Assembly (NCBI RefSeq): GCF_019175365.1 | Contig: NZ_CP059572.1 | Span: 6,634,001 to 6,698,000, forward strand | Source: Actinomadura graeca | GTDB taxonomy: Bacteria; Actinomycetota; Actinomycetes; Streptosporangiales; Streptosporangiaceae | DNA length: 64,000 nucleotides | Direction of reading: 5' to 3' | Shown here: positions 24,800-33,434 of the stretch, one piece after another | Position numbering within the stretch: the stretch's first letter is position 1 | Layout of the letters: each line of letters starts with the position of its first letter | Program-made: the position numbers and the translations under genes | Notes under the pieces: generated by a model | What the model was told of the DNA's origin: nothing | Databases searched by the model: none | The model's input: only the letters and a program-made list of their open reading frames with translations

Positions 24800-25612
24800 A
24801 TGACACCCTCGCGTGACACCAGCCCCTCCGCGTACCAAGAAGTGTTCGTCAACGAGCTCCGCGCCAGACGCGAGGCGGAGGGCCTGTCCCGCAACAAGCT
24901 CGCGGCAACGCTCGGCTGTACCCCCCAGTGGATCGCCAAGGTCGAGACCTTCGAGAAGCCGCCGTCCGAGGGCCTCGCCGACGACCTCGACACCTACTAC
25001 CAAGCCGACGGCATGTTCCGCCGCATCTGGGAGAAGCACGTGGAGGCGCGAAAAATAGGGTTGATCCCTGTCGGGTTCCGTCCGCTGACCGAAGTGGAGA
25101 AGCTGGCCTCACAACTCTGCATCTTCGCGCCACTGGTCGTCCCTGGCCTGCTCCAGACGGAGGAACACGCTCGTCTTGTCTTGAAGACGGAACACCTGGA
25201 GGAGAAAGCCGAGGAGCTCGTCGCCCTCAGAATGGAGCGGCAGGCGGTCTTCGCGAAACCGAACCCGCCTTGGCTGTTCGTCCTTCTCCGTGAGGCTGTG
25301 CTCAGGGATCTTCCAGGCGAGATCCGCAATGGCCAGTACGGACGGCTGCTTGACATGCTCCAGCGGTCAAATTTCTGCATCCAACTCATTCCGTCAGGGT
25401 TCGCGGTCACTCAGAGCAGCGGGTTCCAGCTGCTGAGCTTTTCTGAAGCGCCGGATATCGCCTATGTGGACGGAGCATGCGGTCACGGTCAAGTGATCCT
25501 GGATCCCGGCGAGGTGCACAGAATAGCGTTGTCGTTTAACGTGATAAGAGCCACCGCGTTGTCGGCGGGGGAGTCCGAAGGTCTGATCCGCAAGTACCTG
25601 GAGGGTGCGTGA
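24800..25612 (+). CDS. Scr1-family XRE regulator with DUF5753
   Basis: 270 residues. The N-terminal HTH_31 is FVNELRARREAEGLSRNKLA followed by ATLGCTPQWIAKVE. The DUF5753 effector domain (about 85-265) has the family marks CIFAPLVVPGLLQTEEHAR, LLREAVLRDLPGE and IQLIPSGFAVTQSSGFQLLSF (in part), ending with AYVDGACG and EHRIALS-like helices. Such proteins are paired with a small DUF397 protein and behave like antitoxin-type regulators of antibiotic and development genes in actinomycetes. The stop overlaps the first DUF397 gene as GTGA. Confidence 0.9.
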   Translation: MTPSRDTSPSAYQEVFVNELRARREAEGLSRNKLAATLGCTPQWIAKVETFEKPPSEGLADDLDTYYQADGMFRRIWEKHVEARKIGLIPVGFRPLTEVEKLASQLCIFAPLVVPGLLQTEEHARLVLKTEHLEEKAEELVALRMERQAVFAKPNPPWLFVLLREAVLRDLPGEIRNGQYGRLLDMLQRSNFCIQLIPSGFAVTQSSGFQLLSFSEAPDIAYVDGACGHGQVILDPGEVHRIALSFNVIRATALSAGESEGLIRKYLEGA

Positions 25613-25872
25613 GCAGTCAGGATTCATCGTCCGTCGGCTGGCGCAAGAGCACACATAGTGACGCGTCGGGTGGGGACTGTGTCGAGGTCGCCGCTTGGCG
25701 CAAGGGTACGAGGAGTGGTTCGGAGGGCGGTATCTCTGTGGAGGTTGCGGGACTCCCTTCTGGGGTGGCCGTCCGAGACTCGAAGGATCCCGACGGGGCC
25801 AGGCTGCGGGTCGGGCGTCGCGCCTTTGGGACGTTGCTGGCGGAGATCCGCGCCGGGCGGTACGACCGCTGA
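25609..25872 (+). CDS. DUF397 protein with an internal duplication
   Basis: 87 residues, about 20 longer than usual. The normal DUF397 opening WRKSTHSDASGGDCVEVA is followed at once by a second degenerate copy, WRKGTRSGSEGGISVEVA, in which the conserved Cys is replaced by Ser. Then comes the usual VAVRDSKDPDGARLRV and FGTLLAEIRAGRYD. Translation is coupled to the Scr1-type regulator. DUF397 proteins are the proposed partner of that regulator. The 3' half is almost identical in DNA to the next DUF397 gene. Confidence 0.87.
   Translation: MSSQDSSSVGWRKSTHSDASGGDCVEVAAWRKGTRSGSEGGISVEVAGLPSGVAVRDSKDPDGARLRVGRRAFGTLLAEIRAGRYDR
25768..25826 (+). repeat. 59-bp direct repeat, copy 1
   Basis: This segment is identical, base for base, to 26107-26165. 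It encodes AVRDSKDPDGARLRVGRRAF in the first DUF397 gene. The upstream halves of the two genes are far less alike, which suggests recent duplication or gene conversion. Confidence 0.8.
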
Positions 25873-26004
25873 ACGGCGTGTGAGGTCACGGGCCAACAAT
25901 GACGGCCCAGAGGACCTGGACGCGCTCGACGCGTGCGGCCAGTCAGCGAGGGTGCGTTTGTCATGGTGGGGCGAGGAACCGGATCGAACGACTACGGAGG
26001 GCTT

Positions 26005-26211
26005 GTGAGCCAGCTTGACCCGTCGCTTTTGTGTTGGCGCAGGAGCACATACAGCGACTCTTCGGGAGGGAATTGCGTGGAGGTCGCCAGAGCCGCCCTT
26101 GATCTTGCCGTCCGAGACTCGAAGGATCCCGACGGGGCCAGGCTGCGGGTCGGGCGTCGCGCCTTCGAGGCGTTGCTGGGCGAGATCCGCGCCGGGCGGC
26201 ATGACGTGTAG
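26005..26211 (+). CDS. DUF397 protein, second copy
   Basis: 68 residues, normal family length; the GTG at 26005 follows ACGGAGGG, which I prefer to upstream in-frame codons. WRRSTYSDSSGGNCVEVA, LAVRDSKDPDGARLRVGRRA and FEALLGEIRAGRHDV cover the whole family. A 132-bp gap separates it from the first copy. Either copy could be the partner of the Scr1-type regulator; this one keeps the single intact Cys-containing hairpin. Confidence 0.85.
   Translation: MSQLDPSLLCWRRSTYSDSSGGNCVEVARAALDLAVRDSKDPDGARLRVGRRAFEALLGEIRAGRHDV
26107..26165 (+). repeat. 59-bp direct repeat, copy 2
   Basis: Identical to 25768-25826, 339 bp upstream; it lies in the second DUF397 gene. Confidence 0.8.
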
Positions 26212-26480
26212 GCGGAGTGGTACCGTCCGGCTTCGGTGGGTGAGGATCTGAGTGATCTTCTGCGGCGGTGGCCGTTTTCGGTCGCGCTTCGTTGGGCGGG
26301 GCTGTTGGCGTGTCATTCGTGGAAGAATTTTGCGGCGCATTTCTGGGGTAGGTGGATTCTGGCGTGCGGACGTCGCGGGGCATCACTTCGTGGCGTCTGT
26401 TTTCCTAATGCAGTGGACGTGGCCCGGGCGGGTTGATCCAATGCCGGTAAGGCATGGAGACGGTTCGGTGGAGGCGCGTT

Positions 26481-28799
26481 TTGTGGCAGGGCCAGGTTCT
26501 GGACGGCAAGTACCGGCTGGACGAACTGCTCGGCCGGGGCGGCAACGGGCACGTGTGGCGGGGCCTGGATCTGGCCTTTGAGCGGCCCGTCGCGGTGAAG
26601 CTGGTCCCCGACAGTTCCCGGGAGGATCTGAACGCCCGCCTCCGCCGCGAGGGCAGGATCATCGCCTGGCTGAACGGGCGGCACCATCCGGCCATCGCCA
26701 CCGTCTACGACCAGGGCCTTCACCACGGCTACCTGTACCTGGTCATGGAGTACCTGCACGGCGAGGACCTTCAGACGGTCATCTCGCGCAATCCCGTCGG
26801 CCTGGACCTGGAGACGGTCGTCGACTACGGGATCCAGATCGCCGAAGGGCTCGCGGCGGCGCACGCGGCCGGTGTCGTGCATCGCGACGTCAAGCCCGGC
26901 AACATCATGCTCGTCGAGAACGGGCGGGTGAAGATCTGCGACTTCGGCATCGCCCACATGGAGGGCGCGACGATCGGCCTGACGCAGCAGTACGGGCGGA
27001 TGGGCTCCCCGCAGTTCATGGCGCCGGAGCAGTTCGAGGGACTCGAAGCCGACGCGCGCACCGACCTGTACGCGCTGGGCTGCACGCTCTACACGCTGCT
27101 TGCCGGCGTGCCGCCCTTCAGCGGCACCCCCACGTCGCTGCGCCACCAGCATGCGACCACGTCACCGCTCGGCGCCGACCTTCACCGGCATGACGCGCCG
27201 CCCGCGCTGGTCGATCTGATCGACGAGCTGCTGGCCAAGACGCCCGCGGAACGTCCGGGGGACGGACGGGAGGTCGCCGCGCGGCTCCGGACCGTCCGGC
27301 GGGGAGGGAGCCGTGCGGTCGGGCTGGACCTCGGGACGTCCGAGTCCGTCATCTCCCTGCTGGAGGGCGGGGATCCCACGGTGGTCACCACCTCGGAGGG
27401 AGCGCGGGCCCTGCCGTCGGTCGTGGGTTTCACCGCCGGTGGCGGGACGGCCGTCGGGGAGAACGCACGCAGGCAGGAGATCGGCAACATCGATCGGACC
27501 GTCCGCTCGTCCGCGCGGGAGCTGGGCACGGGCTGGACGACGGTCGTCGACGACCGCGAACTCGGCGCCGAGCACATCGGCGCGGTGATCATGCGCAAGC
27601 TGAAGGACGACGCCCAGAATTATCTGGACGAGGGGCTGGGTTCCGCCGTGATCGCGGTCCCGGCCGGGTGCACGACCGCGCGGCGGCAGGCGGTGCGCCG
27701 GGCGGCGCGGGCCGCCGGCCTGGACGTCCTGCGCCTGATCCCCGCGCCCGTCGCGGCGGCCCTGGCCTATTACCACGAGAACCGGTACCGCGATGACAAC
27801 GCCAACATTGTGATCTTCGACCTGGGCGGCGGGACGTTCGACGTCGCTGTCGCGGAGATCGGCGACGGTGTGGTCGACGTGAAGGCGCTCGACGGCGATC
27901 AGTTCCTCGGCGGCGACGACTGGGACGCCAGGATCCGCGACTGGCTCGCCGGACGCTTCCAGGAGGCCCATGGCATCGACCTGGCCGAGGACAAGACGGC
28001 CCTCGGACGCCTGCGCCAGGCCGCGGAGAAGGCCAAGATCGAGCTGCACTCCGCGCAGGAGACCGTGATCGATCTGCCCTACATCGCGTCCACAGCGGAC
28101 GGGCCGCTGCGCCTGCGGGAGACCCTCACCCGGGCGGAGTTCCAGCGGATCACCGCCGACCTGCTCGAACGCTGCAAGGGGCCGTTGCTGCGGGCCGTCA
28201 AGGACGCCGAACTCACCGTCGACGAGCTCGACCACGTGGTCCTGGTCGGCGGGGGCACCCGGATGCCCGCGATCTCCGGCCTGGTGAGGGAGCTGACCGG
28301 TAAGGAGCCGAACAGGAGCGTCAACCCCGACGAGGTCGTCGCGGTCGGCGCGGCGCTCCAGGCCGGCTGCCTCAAGGGCGAGGTCAAGGACACCCTGCTG
28401 CTCGACGTCGCGCCGCTGTCGCTGGGCATCGGGACCAGGGGCGGCCTCCACACCAAGATCATCGAGCGGAACACGACGTTGCCGACGAAGCGCTCCGAGA
28501 TCTTCACCACCGGCCGCGACGACCAGACGTCCGTGGTCGTCGCGGTCTACGAAGGTGAACGCGAGATCGCGGAGTACAACCGGAGGATCGGCGTCCTCCG
28601 CCTCGACCTCCCCCCGGCGCCGCGCGGCGTCCCGCGGATCGAGGTCATGATGGACACCGACTCCAATGGCGTCACGGAGGTCTCCGTCAAAGACCTCGGC
28701 ACGGGACGGGAGCGGACACTGCGTCTCCCGGACGACACGTCGGACACGCCGGTCACCTTGGAGGACGCCCCCTGTCCCCTCGACGCCGAGCGTGAATGA
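26481..28799 (+). CDS. Ser/Thr protein kinase fused to an Hsp70 (DnaK-like) chaperone
   Basis: 772 residues from TTG 26481, which follows GGTGGAGG at 6 nt; an in-frame ATG at 26454 is the alternative. Residues 5-270 are a PknB-type kinase: Gly-loop GRGGNGHVW, Lys in [14 protein letters not shown] (about 133), CDFGIA (about 152), APEQ (about 182). Residues 279-640 are an Hsp70 nucleotide-binding domain: [31 protein letters not shown]. The linker [19 protein letters not shown] and a beta substrate domain follow to about 745. The helical lid is missing. No J-protein or GrpE gene is adjacent. All catalytic residues of both enzymes look intact. Confidence 0.93.
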   Translation: MWQGQVLDGKYRLDELLGRGGNGHVWRGLDLAFERPVAVKLVPDSSREDLNARLRREGRIIAWLNGRHHPAIATVYDQGLHHGYLYLVMEYLHGEDLQTVISRNPVGLDLETVVDYGIQIAEGLAAAHAAGVVHRDVKPGNIMLVENGRVKICDFGIAHMEGATIGLTQQYGRMGSPQFMAPEQFEGLEADARTDLYALGCTLYTLLAGVPPFSGTPTSLRHQHATTSPLGADLHRHDAPPALVDLIDELLAKTPAERPGDGREVAARLRTVRRGGSRAVGLDLGTSESVISLLEGGDPTVVTTSEGARALPSVVGFTAGGGTAVGENARRQEIGNIDRTVRSSARELGTGWTTVVDDRELGAEHIGAVIMRKLKDDAQNYLDEGLGSAVIAVPAGCTTARRQAVRRAARAAGLDVLRLIPAPVAAALAYYHENRYRDDNANIVIFDLGGGTFDVAVAEIGDGVVDVKALDGDQFLGGDDWDARIRDWLAGRFQEAHGIDLAEDKTALGRLRQAAEKAKIELHSAQETVIDLPYIASTADGPLRLRETLTRAEFQRITADLLERCKGPLLRAVKDAELTVDELDHVVLVGGGTRMPAISGLVRELTGKEPNRSVNPDEVVAVGAALQAGCLKGEVKDTLLLDVAPLSLGIGTRGGLHTKIIERNTTLPTKRSEIFTTGRDDQTSVVVAVYEGEREIAEYNRRIGVLRLDLPPAPRGVPRIEVMMDTDSNGVTEVSVKDLGTGRERTLRLPDDTSDTPVTLEDAPCPLDAERE

Positions 28800-29174
28800 T
28801 CAGGAGGGCCGCACGATCTCCTGGACGTTCCAGCCGTTGCCGTCGGGGTCCTTGAAGAAGACGAAGCGGCCCCACGGGAACTCGTGGACCTCGCTGACGT
28901 CCACACCCCGCCCGGCCAGCTCCGCGCGCGCGGCGTCGGCGTCCGCCACGACCAACTGGAGCCCCTGCACGGAACCCGGGGTCATGGAGTCCTCCAGGCC
29001 CGTGCCGATGGCGATCGAACACGCCGACCCGGGCGGCGTGAGCTGCACGAAACGGATCTGCTCGTTCACCTGGTGGTCGTGGTCGGCGTTGAACCCGGCC
29101 TTCTCGGTGTAGAACGCCTTCGCCCGGTCGACGTCCGAGACGGGAACCGTCACCAGCTCAAGCCTGAAGTCCAT
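28800..29174 (-). CDS. VOC-fold (glyoxalase/bleomycin-resistance-like) protein
   Basis: 124 residues with two beta-alpha-beta-beta-beta units: MDFRLELVTVPVSDVDRAKA then FYTEKAGF, and VQGLQLVVADADAARAELAG then FPWGRFVFFKDPDGNGWNVQ. The conserved KDPDGNGW-E end is present, with Glu as a possible metal ligand; the first-half His/Glu ligands are weak. Such proteins are lyases, dioxygenases or binding proteins, and the substrate cannot be read. Its stop directly abuts that of the convergent kinase-Hsp70 gene. Confidence 0.85.
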   Translation of the reverse strand: MDFRLELVTVPVSDVDRAKAFYTEKAGFNADHDHQVNEQIRFVQLTPPGSACSIAIGTGLEDSMTPGSVQGLQLVVADADAARAELAGRGVDVSEVHEFPWGRFVFFKDPDGNGWNVQEIVRPS

Positions 29175-29282
29175 CAGTGCCCCCTAGTCCGCGTTGAGTG
29201 ATCTTCTCTGGGGGCCTTCCCCTCCCAGGTCGGAAGACTCAGCGTAGGGCCGGGCACCGACGTTCTCGGCGGGCCCCGCGGG

Positions 29283-29615
29283 TCAGGAGGCGAGCTGGCG
29301 GAGCACGGCGATCACGACGCCCGCGATGGTGCCGCCGGTCGCGCTGACCGCCACGGGTTCGCCCCCGCGCCTGAGGAAGTCCGCCAGCCTGCCGAACCGT
29401 CCCCGCTGGCGGGCGACCTCGGCGCGGAGACGCGGCATGTCGGTCGGGTCGCCGTTGGCGTCGACCAGGCCCGCCCCGCGCAGATGCGCGATCAGCTCGG
29501 ACAGGTCCCGCGCCGCGTCGGTGCGGGTCTCCTCGGAATGGACGATCTTTCCTATCTTGTTGCCGGATCCGGACTGGTTGATCTGGTCGCCGCCGACGAC
29601 GTTGAAATCACCCAT
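29283..29615 (-). CDS. Small protein with N-terminal GGDQINQSG motif and C-terminal hydrophobic segment
   Basis: 110 residues. The N-terminus FNVVGGDQINQSGSGNKIGK is a polar beta-like strip found almost unchanged at the C-terminus of the upstream-encoded DUF6232 protein. A helical region (LSELIAHLRGAGLVDANGDP, then RGRFGRLADFLRRG) resembles small effector-associated helical domains. The end (VSATGGTIAGVVIAVLRQL) is hydrophobic and could insert in a membrane. The start overlaps the DUF6232 gene by 8 bp, so the two are coupled. Function unknown; the shared motif suggests the two proteins stack or bind each other. Confidence 0.75.
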   Translation of the reverse strand: MGDFNVVGGDQINQSGSGNKIGKIVHSEETRTDAARDLSELIAHLRGAGLVDANGDPTDMPRLRAEVARQRGRFGRLADFLRRGGEPVAVSATGGTIAGVVIAVLRQLAS

Positions 29616-30147
29616 TGAGCACCTTCCCCAGTTTGTTGCCCTCGCCCGACTGGTTGATCTGGTCGCCGCCGACCATGTTCAGGTGACCGATGTGCCACGA
29701 CTGGGCGCGCTCCGGCGGGTTCTCGATCGAATTGACGATGAACCGGTGCAGCTCGACGACGGGTTCGCGGTGCTTTCCGGTGATGACGGCGATCGGTAAC
29801 CCGGTCGTCTCCAGGACCAGCGCCCACTGGGTCTGCCTCGCGACGATGCGGATCGCCTGATAGGCGTACCGGATGAGGAGCACGAGCGCGGCCCAGTTGA
29901 TGACGGTCGTGACGTCCCCCGAGGTGGAATCGGAGGAGTTCGCGAGGATCGTGGCCACGCCCGCCGCGACGAGCGTGACGAGCAGCTTCCCTAGGACGCT
30001 CGAAAGGGATCCGTAGCCGAGATCAGGTTTCCAGTCCAGGACCTGGACGCGCGCGACGTTGTTCAGCTGGTACACCTGATAGTCGGGTCCTATGGACAGC
30101 GTGCGCCTGTGCACCTCGATGACCTTGGCCTCGGGCTTCTTCGCCAT
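29608..30147 (-). CDS. DUF6232 family membrane protein ending in the GGDQINQSG motif
   Basis: 179 residues. An N-terminal strand-rich part (VIEVHRRTLSIGPDYQVYQL, NNVARVQVL) is followed by two TM segments around LGKLLVTLVAAGVATILA and TVINWAALVLLIRYAYQAIR. A second beta part (QWALVLETTGLPIAVITGKH, PVVELHRFIVNSI) completes the DUF6232 pattern, a PH-like membrane-associated fold. The last 20 residues, NMVGGDQINQSGEGNKLGKV, repeat the start of the next protein. It is first in a two-gene operon. Role unknown; DUF6232 genes often sit with regulatory or conflict genes. Confidence 0.78.
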   Translation of the reverse strand: MAKKPEAKVIEVHRRTLSIGPDYQVYQLNNVARVQVLDWKPDLGYGSLSSVLGKLLVTLVAAGVATILANSSDSTSGDVTTVINWAALVLLIRYAYQAIRIVARQTQWALVLETTGLPIAVITGKHREPVVELHRFIVNSIENPPERAQSWHIGHLNMVGGDQINQSGEGNKLGKVLNG

Positions 30148-30496
30148 AGGACACCCCGTCCGCCGATAGCCGATGTCGTTGAAATCGTAGCCAGCATCGG
30201 CGTTCGGCGGCCCCGTGCTTTCCCTGGAATCACCTTTGTGGCCGGATCCGGAAACAGCGCTGAAGATCCTTTCTTGGCCGTCCTCCTCAAAGACGCGGAG
30301 CGGCGGGCTCCGCCGATTCCGCCGCCTTTCCTGATCGCCGACTCGGGCCTCACCGGGGTGCCCCGGACGGCCGGTGGGCCGGAGGATGCGCCACCACCCG
30401 GCCGGATGTGATGTGGGCCTCATTCTGGGGCCCGCTGTCACATGTGCCTGGCCTGGACCCCTCATAGATGCGACACGGCTCGACAAGGGGGTACGA
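30148..30496. other. Intergenic region, 349 bp, with a 38-bp inverted repeat
   Basis: It separates the divergent DUF6232 and hemerythrin genes. ATGTGA (30406-30411) faces TCACAT (30438-30443), with GGGCC/GGCCC (30415-30419, 30429-30433) nested inside, one base off centre. This could be an operator or a cruciform. No ORF here has a ribosome-binding site or family match. Confidence 0.45.
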
Positions 30497-31111
30497 ATGA
30501 GCGGCATCGACGTGACGTTCATGTACGCCGTCCACGACGCATTCCAACGCGATCTCGACCGTCTCGCCGCCATGGCGCGGGACGGGGACGCCTCAAGCCC
30601 GGCGGTGAAGGCCGGCTGGGTGCGCTTCGAGAGGTTCCTGCACATCCACCACACCGCCGAGGACACGCATCTGTGGCCCGTCCTGCGGGCGAAGGCGGCG
30701 GACCCGGCCGTCCTGGACCGGATGGAGGACGAGCACGCCGGGCTGGAGCCGCTGCTCGACGCCGTCGGGGCGGCGGTCGAGGCGGGCTCGGCGGACCGGC
30801 TCGCGCTGGGCGCGGACCGGCTCGCCGACGGGCTCGGCGCGCACTGCGAGCACGAGGAGCAGTTCGCGCTGCCGCTCGTCCAGGACCTGCTCACCGGGGA
30901 CGAGTGGGCGGCGTTCGGCGCCGAGCAGCGCCGCCTGCTCGGCCTCAAGGGCGCCGCCGCGTTCTTCCCCTGGCTGCTGGACGGCGCGGAACCCGCCATG
31001 CGGCGCAAGGTCCTCGGCGTCGTACCGCCCCCCGTCCGGGTGCTCCACCGCTGTGTGTGGAACCCCCGCTACCGCCGCGCGCCGCGCTGGCGCGCCCCTG
31101 TCGGCGCCTGA
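30497..31111 (+). CDS. Hemerythrin/HHE-domain protein
   Basis: 204 residues; the ATG follows AAGGGGG. The di-iron helix bundle ligands are present: YAVHDAFQRDLDRL (His), FLHIHHTAEDTHLWPVL (HxxxE), RMEDEHAGLEPLLDAV (His, Glu) and GAHCEHEEQFALPLV (HxxxE). The C-terminal helices (ALLGLKG-like, PVRVLHRCVWNPRYRR) extend past the core. Such actinobacterial proteins bind O2 or NO or act in oxidative stress. It lies 20 bp before a DHA2 transporter and is probably cotranscribed, so it may sense a stress that the pump relieves. Confidence 0.85.
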   Translation: MSGIDVTFMYAVHDAFQRDLDRLAAMARDGDASSPAVKAGWVRFERFLHIHHTAEDTHLWPVLRAKAADPAVLDRMEDEHAGLEPLLDAVGAAVEAGSADRLALGADRLADGLGAHCEHEEQFALPLVQDLLTGDEWAAFGAEQRRLLGLKGAAAFFPWLLDGAEPAMRRKVLGVVPPPVRVLHRCVWNPRYRRAPRWRAPVGA

Positions 31112-31131
31112 CACCGAACGGAGTTCACGAC

Positions 31132-32595
31132 ATGGCCGAACCGTCCTTCCTCGCGACCGCACGCGGCAAGATCACGCTGACCCTGCTGTGCGCCATCGCG
31201 TTCCTCGACTTCATCGACGCCTCGATCGTCAACGTGGCGCTGCCCGCGATCCGCGGCGACCTGGAGTTCACCGTCCAGGACCTGCAGTGGGTGCCGTCGG
31301 GCTACCTGCTCACCTACGGCGGGTTCATGCTGCTCGGCGGGCGCCTCGCCGACCTGCTCGGACGCCGCCGGGTCGTCGTCGCGGGCACCGTCGTCTTCTC
31401 GCTGTCCTCGGTCGCCGGCGGGCTCGCGCAGACCCCCGGCATGCTGGTCGGCGCGCGGCTCGCGCAGGGCGTCGGCGCGGCGCTGATGCTGCCGGGCACC
31501 CTGTCGATCCTGACCACGATGTTCAAGGAGGGCGGCGACCGCAACAAGGCGCTCGGCGTGTGGGGCGGCGTCGCCGGCGGCGCCTCCGCGGCCGGGGTGC
31601 TGCTCGGCGGGCTGCTGACCGACGGGCCGGGATGGCGCTGGGTGATGCTCGTGAACGTCCCCGTCTGCGTCCTGGTGCTCGTCGGGATGTTCGTGCTCGT
31701 CGAGGGCGACCGGCGCTCGGCGCGGCTCGCGAACTTCGACTTCCTCGGCACCGCCCTCGTCACCGGCGGGATGCTGCTGCTCGTGTTCACCCTGGTGAAG
31801 GCGCCGGAGGCCGGCTGGGGCGCGGCCCGCACCATCGGCGGCCTCGCGGGCGCGGCGGTGCTGCTGCTGGCGTTCCTCGTCAACGAGCAGCGGGGGCGCA
31901 ACCCGCTGCTGCCGCTGTCGATCTTCCGGACCCGCGGTCTCGCCGCGGCCGACGTCGCGATGCTCGTCGCGGTGGCGGGCATCACCTCGATGTTCTTCTT
32001 CCTCAGCCTCTACATGGTCAACGTCCTCGGCTACTCGCCGCTGAAGACCGGCTCGGCCTATCTCCCGCTCTGCGCCGGGGTCGCGGTGGCCGCGGGGATC
32101 ACCGCCCAGCTGCTCACCCGCGTCGGCACCCGCCCGCTGATCATCGCCGGGCTCCTGATCGCGGGAGCCGGCGTCTACCTGCTGTCACGGATCCCGGTGG
32201 ACGGCTCGTACCCGACCGACCTGCTGCCTGGCCTGCTGATCTCCTCGGTGGGACTCGGCATGGCGTTCGTGGCGATCACCACCGCCGCCAACGCCAACGT
32301 CCCGCCCGACCGGGCCGGGCTCGCCGCCGCGCTGCTCAACGCCTCCCAGCAGCTCGGCGGGGCGCTCGGGCTGGCGATCTTCTCGGCGCTCGCCACGTCC
32401 AGGACGGGCGACGCGGTGGCCGACGGCCGTCCCATGCCCGAGGCGCTCACCTCGGGTTTCGCGCGGGCGCTGCTGGCCAGCAGCCTCTTCCTTGCCGCCG
32501 CCGCGATCGTCGCGCTCCGCGCCGCGAACAGCCGCGGCGAGGCCCAGGACCAGCCCGCCGCGACGCCCGTCCCCGAACCCGTCCCCACGAAGTAG
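31132..32595 (+). CDS. MFS drug exporter, DHA2 (14-TM) family
   Basis: 487 residues; ATG after GGAG. The order is that of EmrB/QacA-type proton antiporters: motif D1 FLDFIDASIVNVALPAI in TM1, motif A GGRLADLLGRRRV between TM2 and TM3, motif C-like GGVAGGASAAGVLLGGLL in TM5, and 14 hydrophobic segments in all. It is in the plasma membrane and should export hydrophobic drugs or cations. It follows the hemerythrin gene and has no adjacent TetR or MarR gene. The substrate cannot be inferred. Confidence 0.9.
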   Translation: MAEPSFLATARGKITLTLLCAIAFLDFIDASIVNVALPAIRGDLEFTVQDLQWVPSGYLLTYGGFMLLGGRLADLLGRRRVVVAGTVVFSLSSVAGGLAQTPGMLVGARLAQGVGAALMLPGTLSILTTMFKEGGDRNKALGVWGGVAGGASAAGVLLGGLLTDGPGWRWVMLVNVPVCVLVLVGMFVLVEGDRRSARLANFDFLGTALVTGGMLLLVFTLVKAPEAGWGAARTIGGLAGAAVLLLAFLVNEQRGRNPLLPLSIFRTRGLAAADVAMLVAVAGITSMFFFLSLYMVNVLGYSPLKTGSAYLPLCAGVAVAAGITAQLLTRVGTRPLIIAGLLIAGAGVYLLSRIPVDGSYPTDLLPGLLISSVGLGMAFVAITTAANANVPPDRAGLAAALLNASQQLGGALGLAIFSALATSRTGDAVADGRPMPEALTSGFARALLASSLFLAAAAIVALRAANSRGEAQDQPAATPVPEPVPTK

Positions 32596-32916
32596 GTCCC
32601 GGGGAGTGGGCGGCCGTTCCAGGCCGAAGCCACCGGCCGGCACACGCTCGGCAGCGGCCGCCCTCTCACCGCCACGCGGATACCGGAACGGCTCGTGCAA
32701 ATCGGGAGGGGTTGGGACGCACATCACCCATACCTCCTTCCCGCAACAAAAACCTCCCCCGGTGGCAGCTCGAATGCGACGTGTCCGCTCGGAACCTGGC
32801 GAAAGCCTTGACCGATCTTGTGTAACCCTGTCAATATCGGCACTCACCCCGCAGTACAGGTCTCCGAGGTTCGGTATGTCACCATACGGTGGCAGCTGAT
32901 CAGGAAGGGATGATTC
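32596..32916. other. Intergenic region, 321 bp
   Basis: It holds a possible promoter for the secreted-peptide operon (32808-32837) and a small GTATG-TCAC-CATAC inverted repeat near 32874. The GC content drops towards the start of the operon. No gene seen. Confidence 0.5.
32808..32837 (+). promoter_or_regulatory. Possible sigma-70-type promoter for the peptide-ABC operon
   Basis: TTGACC (32808-32813), an 18-bp spacer and CAATAT (32832-32837) lie about 80 bp before the ATG. The match to consensus is fair only. Confidence 0.35.
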
Positions 32917-33360
32917 ATGCCTGGCATGATTCGTCTGGTGAGGGTTGCCGCGGTCACCCTCGTGGCCGTGGCTGTGGGATCAGGCTGGTCGACTCTGGCC
33001 AGTGCCGAGGGCTCCTTGCAGTCCAACATCAACAGTTGGGCCACCGGCAGGGAGTCGCGTTCCTGGAACGATCGAAACGGGGACGACTGGGTCACCGCAC
33101 TCGAAATGAAGTACTGCTCGTCGAACGCCCCGAGCCCGGCGGGAACGTTCAACCTGTATCGGGAACTGCGGGGCCGTCCGGATCCGAAGTACGGGGAGCG
33201 GTCCTACGGCAACGCATGCAGGGGGAACCGCATGCAGCGAGGCCAGTGGGGTGATCAGAGGTCGGGAAAGTACCACTTCACCCTGGTCAAGATCTACGGC
33301 TCGGGTAGCCCTCCCAGCTGGTATCGCTTCTCAGCGGGATGGATGCAAGTCCACTACTGA
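32917..33360 (+). CDS. Secreted small protein heading an ABC-transporter operon (bacteriocin-like candidate)
   Basis: 147 residues; the ATG is 6 nt after AGGAAGGGA. A clear Sec signal peptide (RLVRVAAVTLVAVAVG, cleavage near LASA-EG) leaves a mature product of about 116 residues. It has two Cys (KYCSS, NACRGN), many aromatics, and a tail HFTLVKIYGSGSPPSWYRF then SAGWMQVHY. No catalytic motif is visible. It is followed by an ABC ATPase and two membrane proteins. Lactococcin-972-type loci have a similar order, but the sequence likeness is too weak to claim the family. It could be a toxin, a signal or a surface protein. Confidence 0.75.
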   Translation: MPGMIRLVRVAAVTLVAVAVGSGWSTLASAEGSLQSNINSWATGRESRSWNDRNGDDWVTALEMKYCSSNAPSPAGTFNLYRELRGRPDPKYGERSYGNACRGNRMQRGQWGDQRSGKYHFTLVKIYGSGSPPSWYRFSAGWMQVHY

Positions 33361-33434
33361 GCTTCGTCGAGGTGAACCCGTCCACCGGAGGAACGGTGGG
33401 CGGGATTCATCTCGTTCTCCTGTACGAGGGGACC

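Noticed and set aside
26212..26453. Small ORFs between the second DUF397 gene and the kinase-Hsp70 gene
   Set aside because: Several overlapping frames exist but none has a ribosome-binding site, family likeness or a consistent codon pattern.
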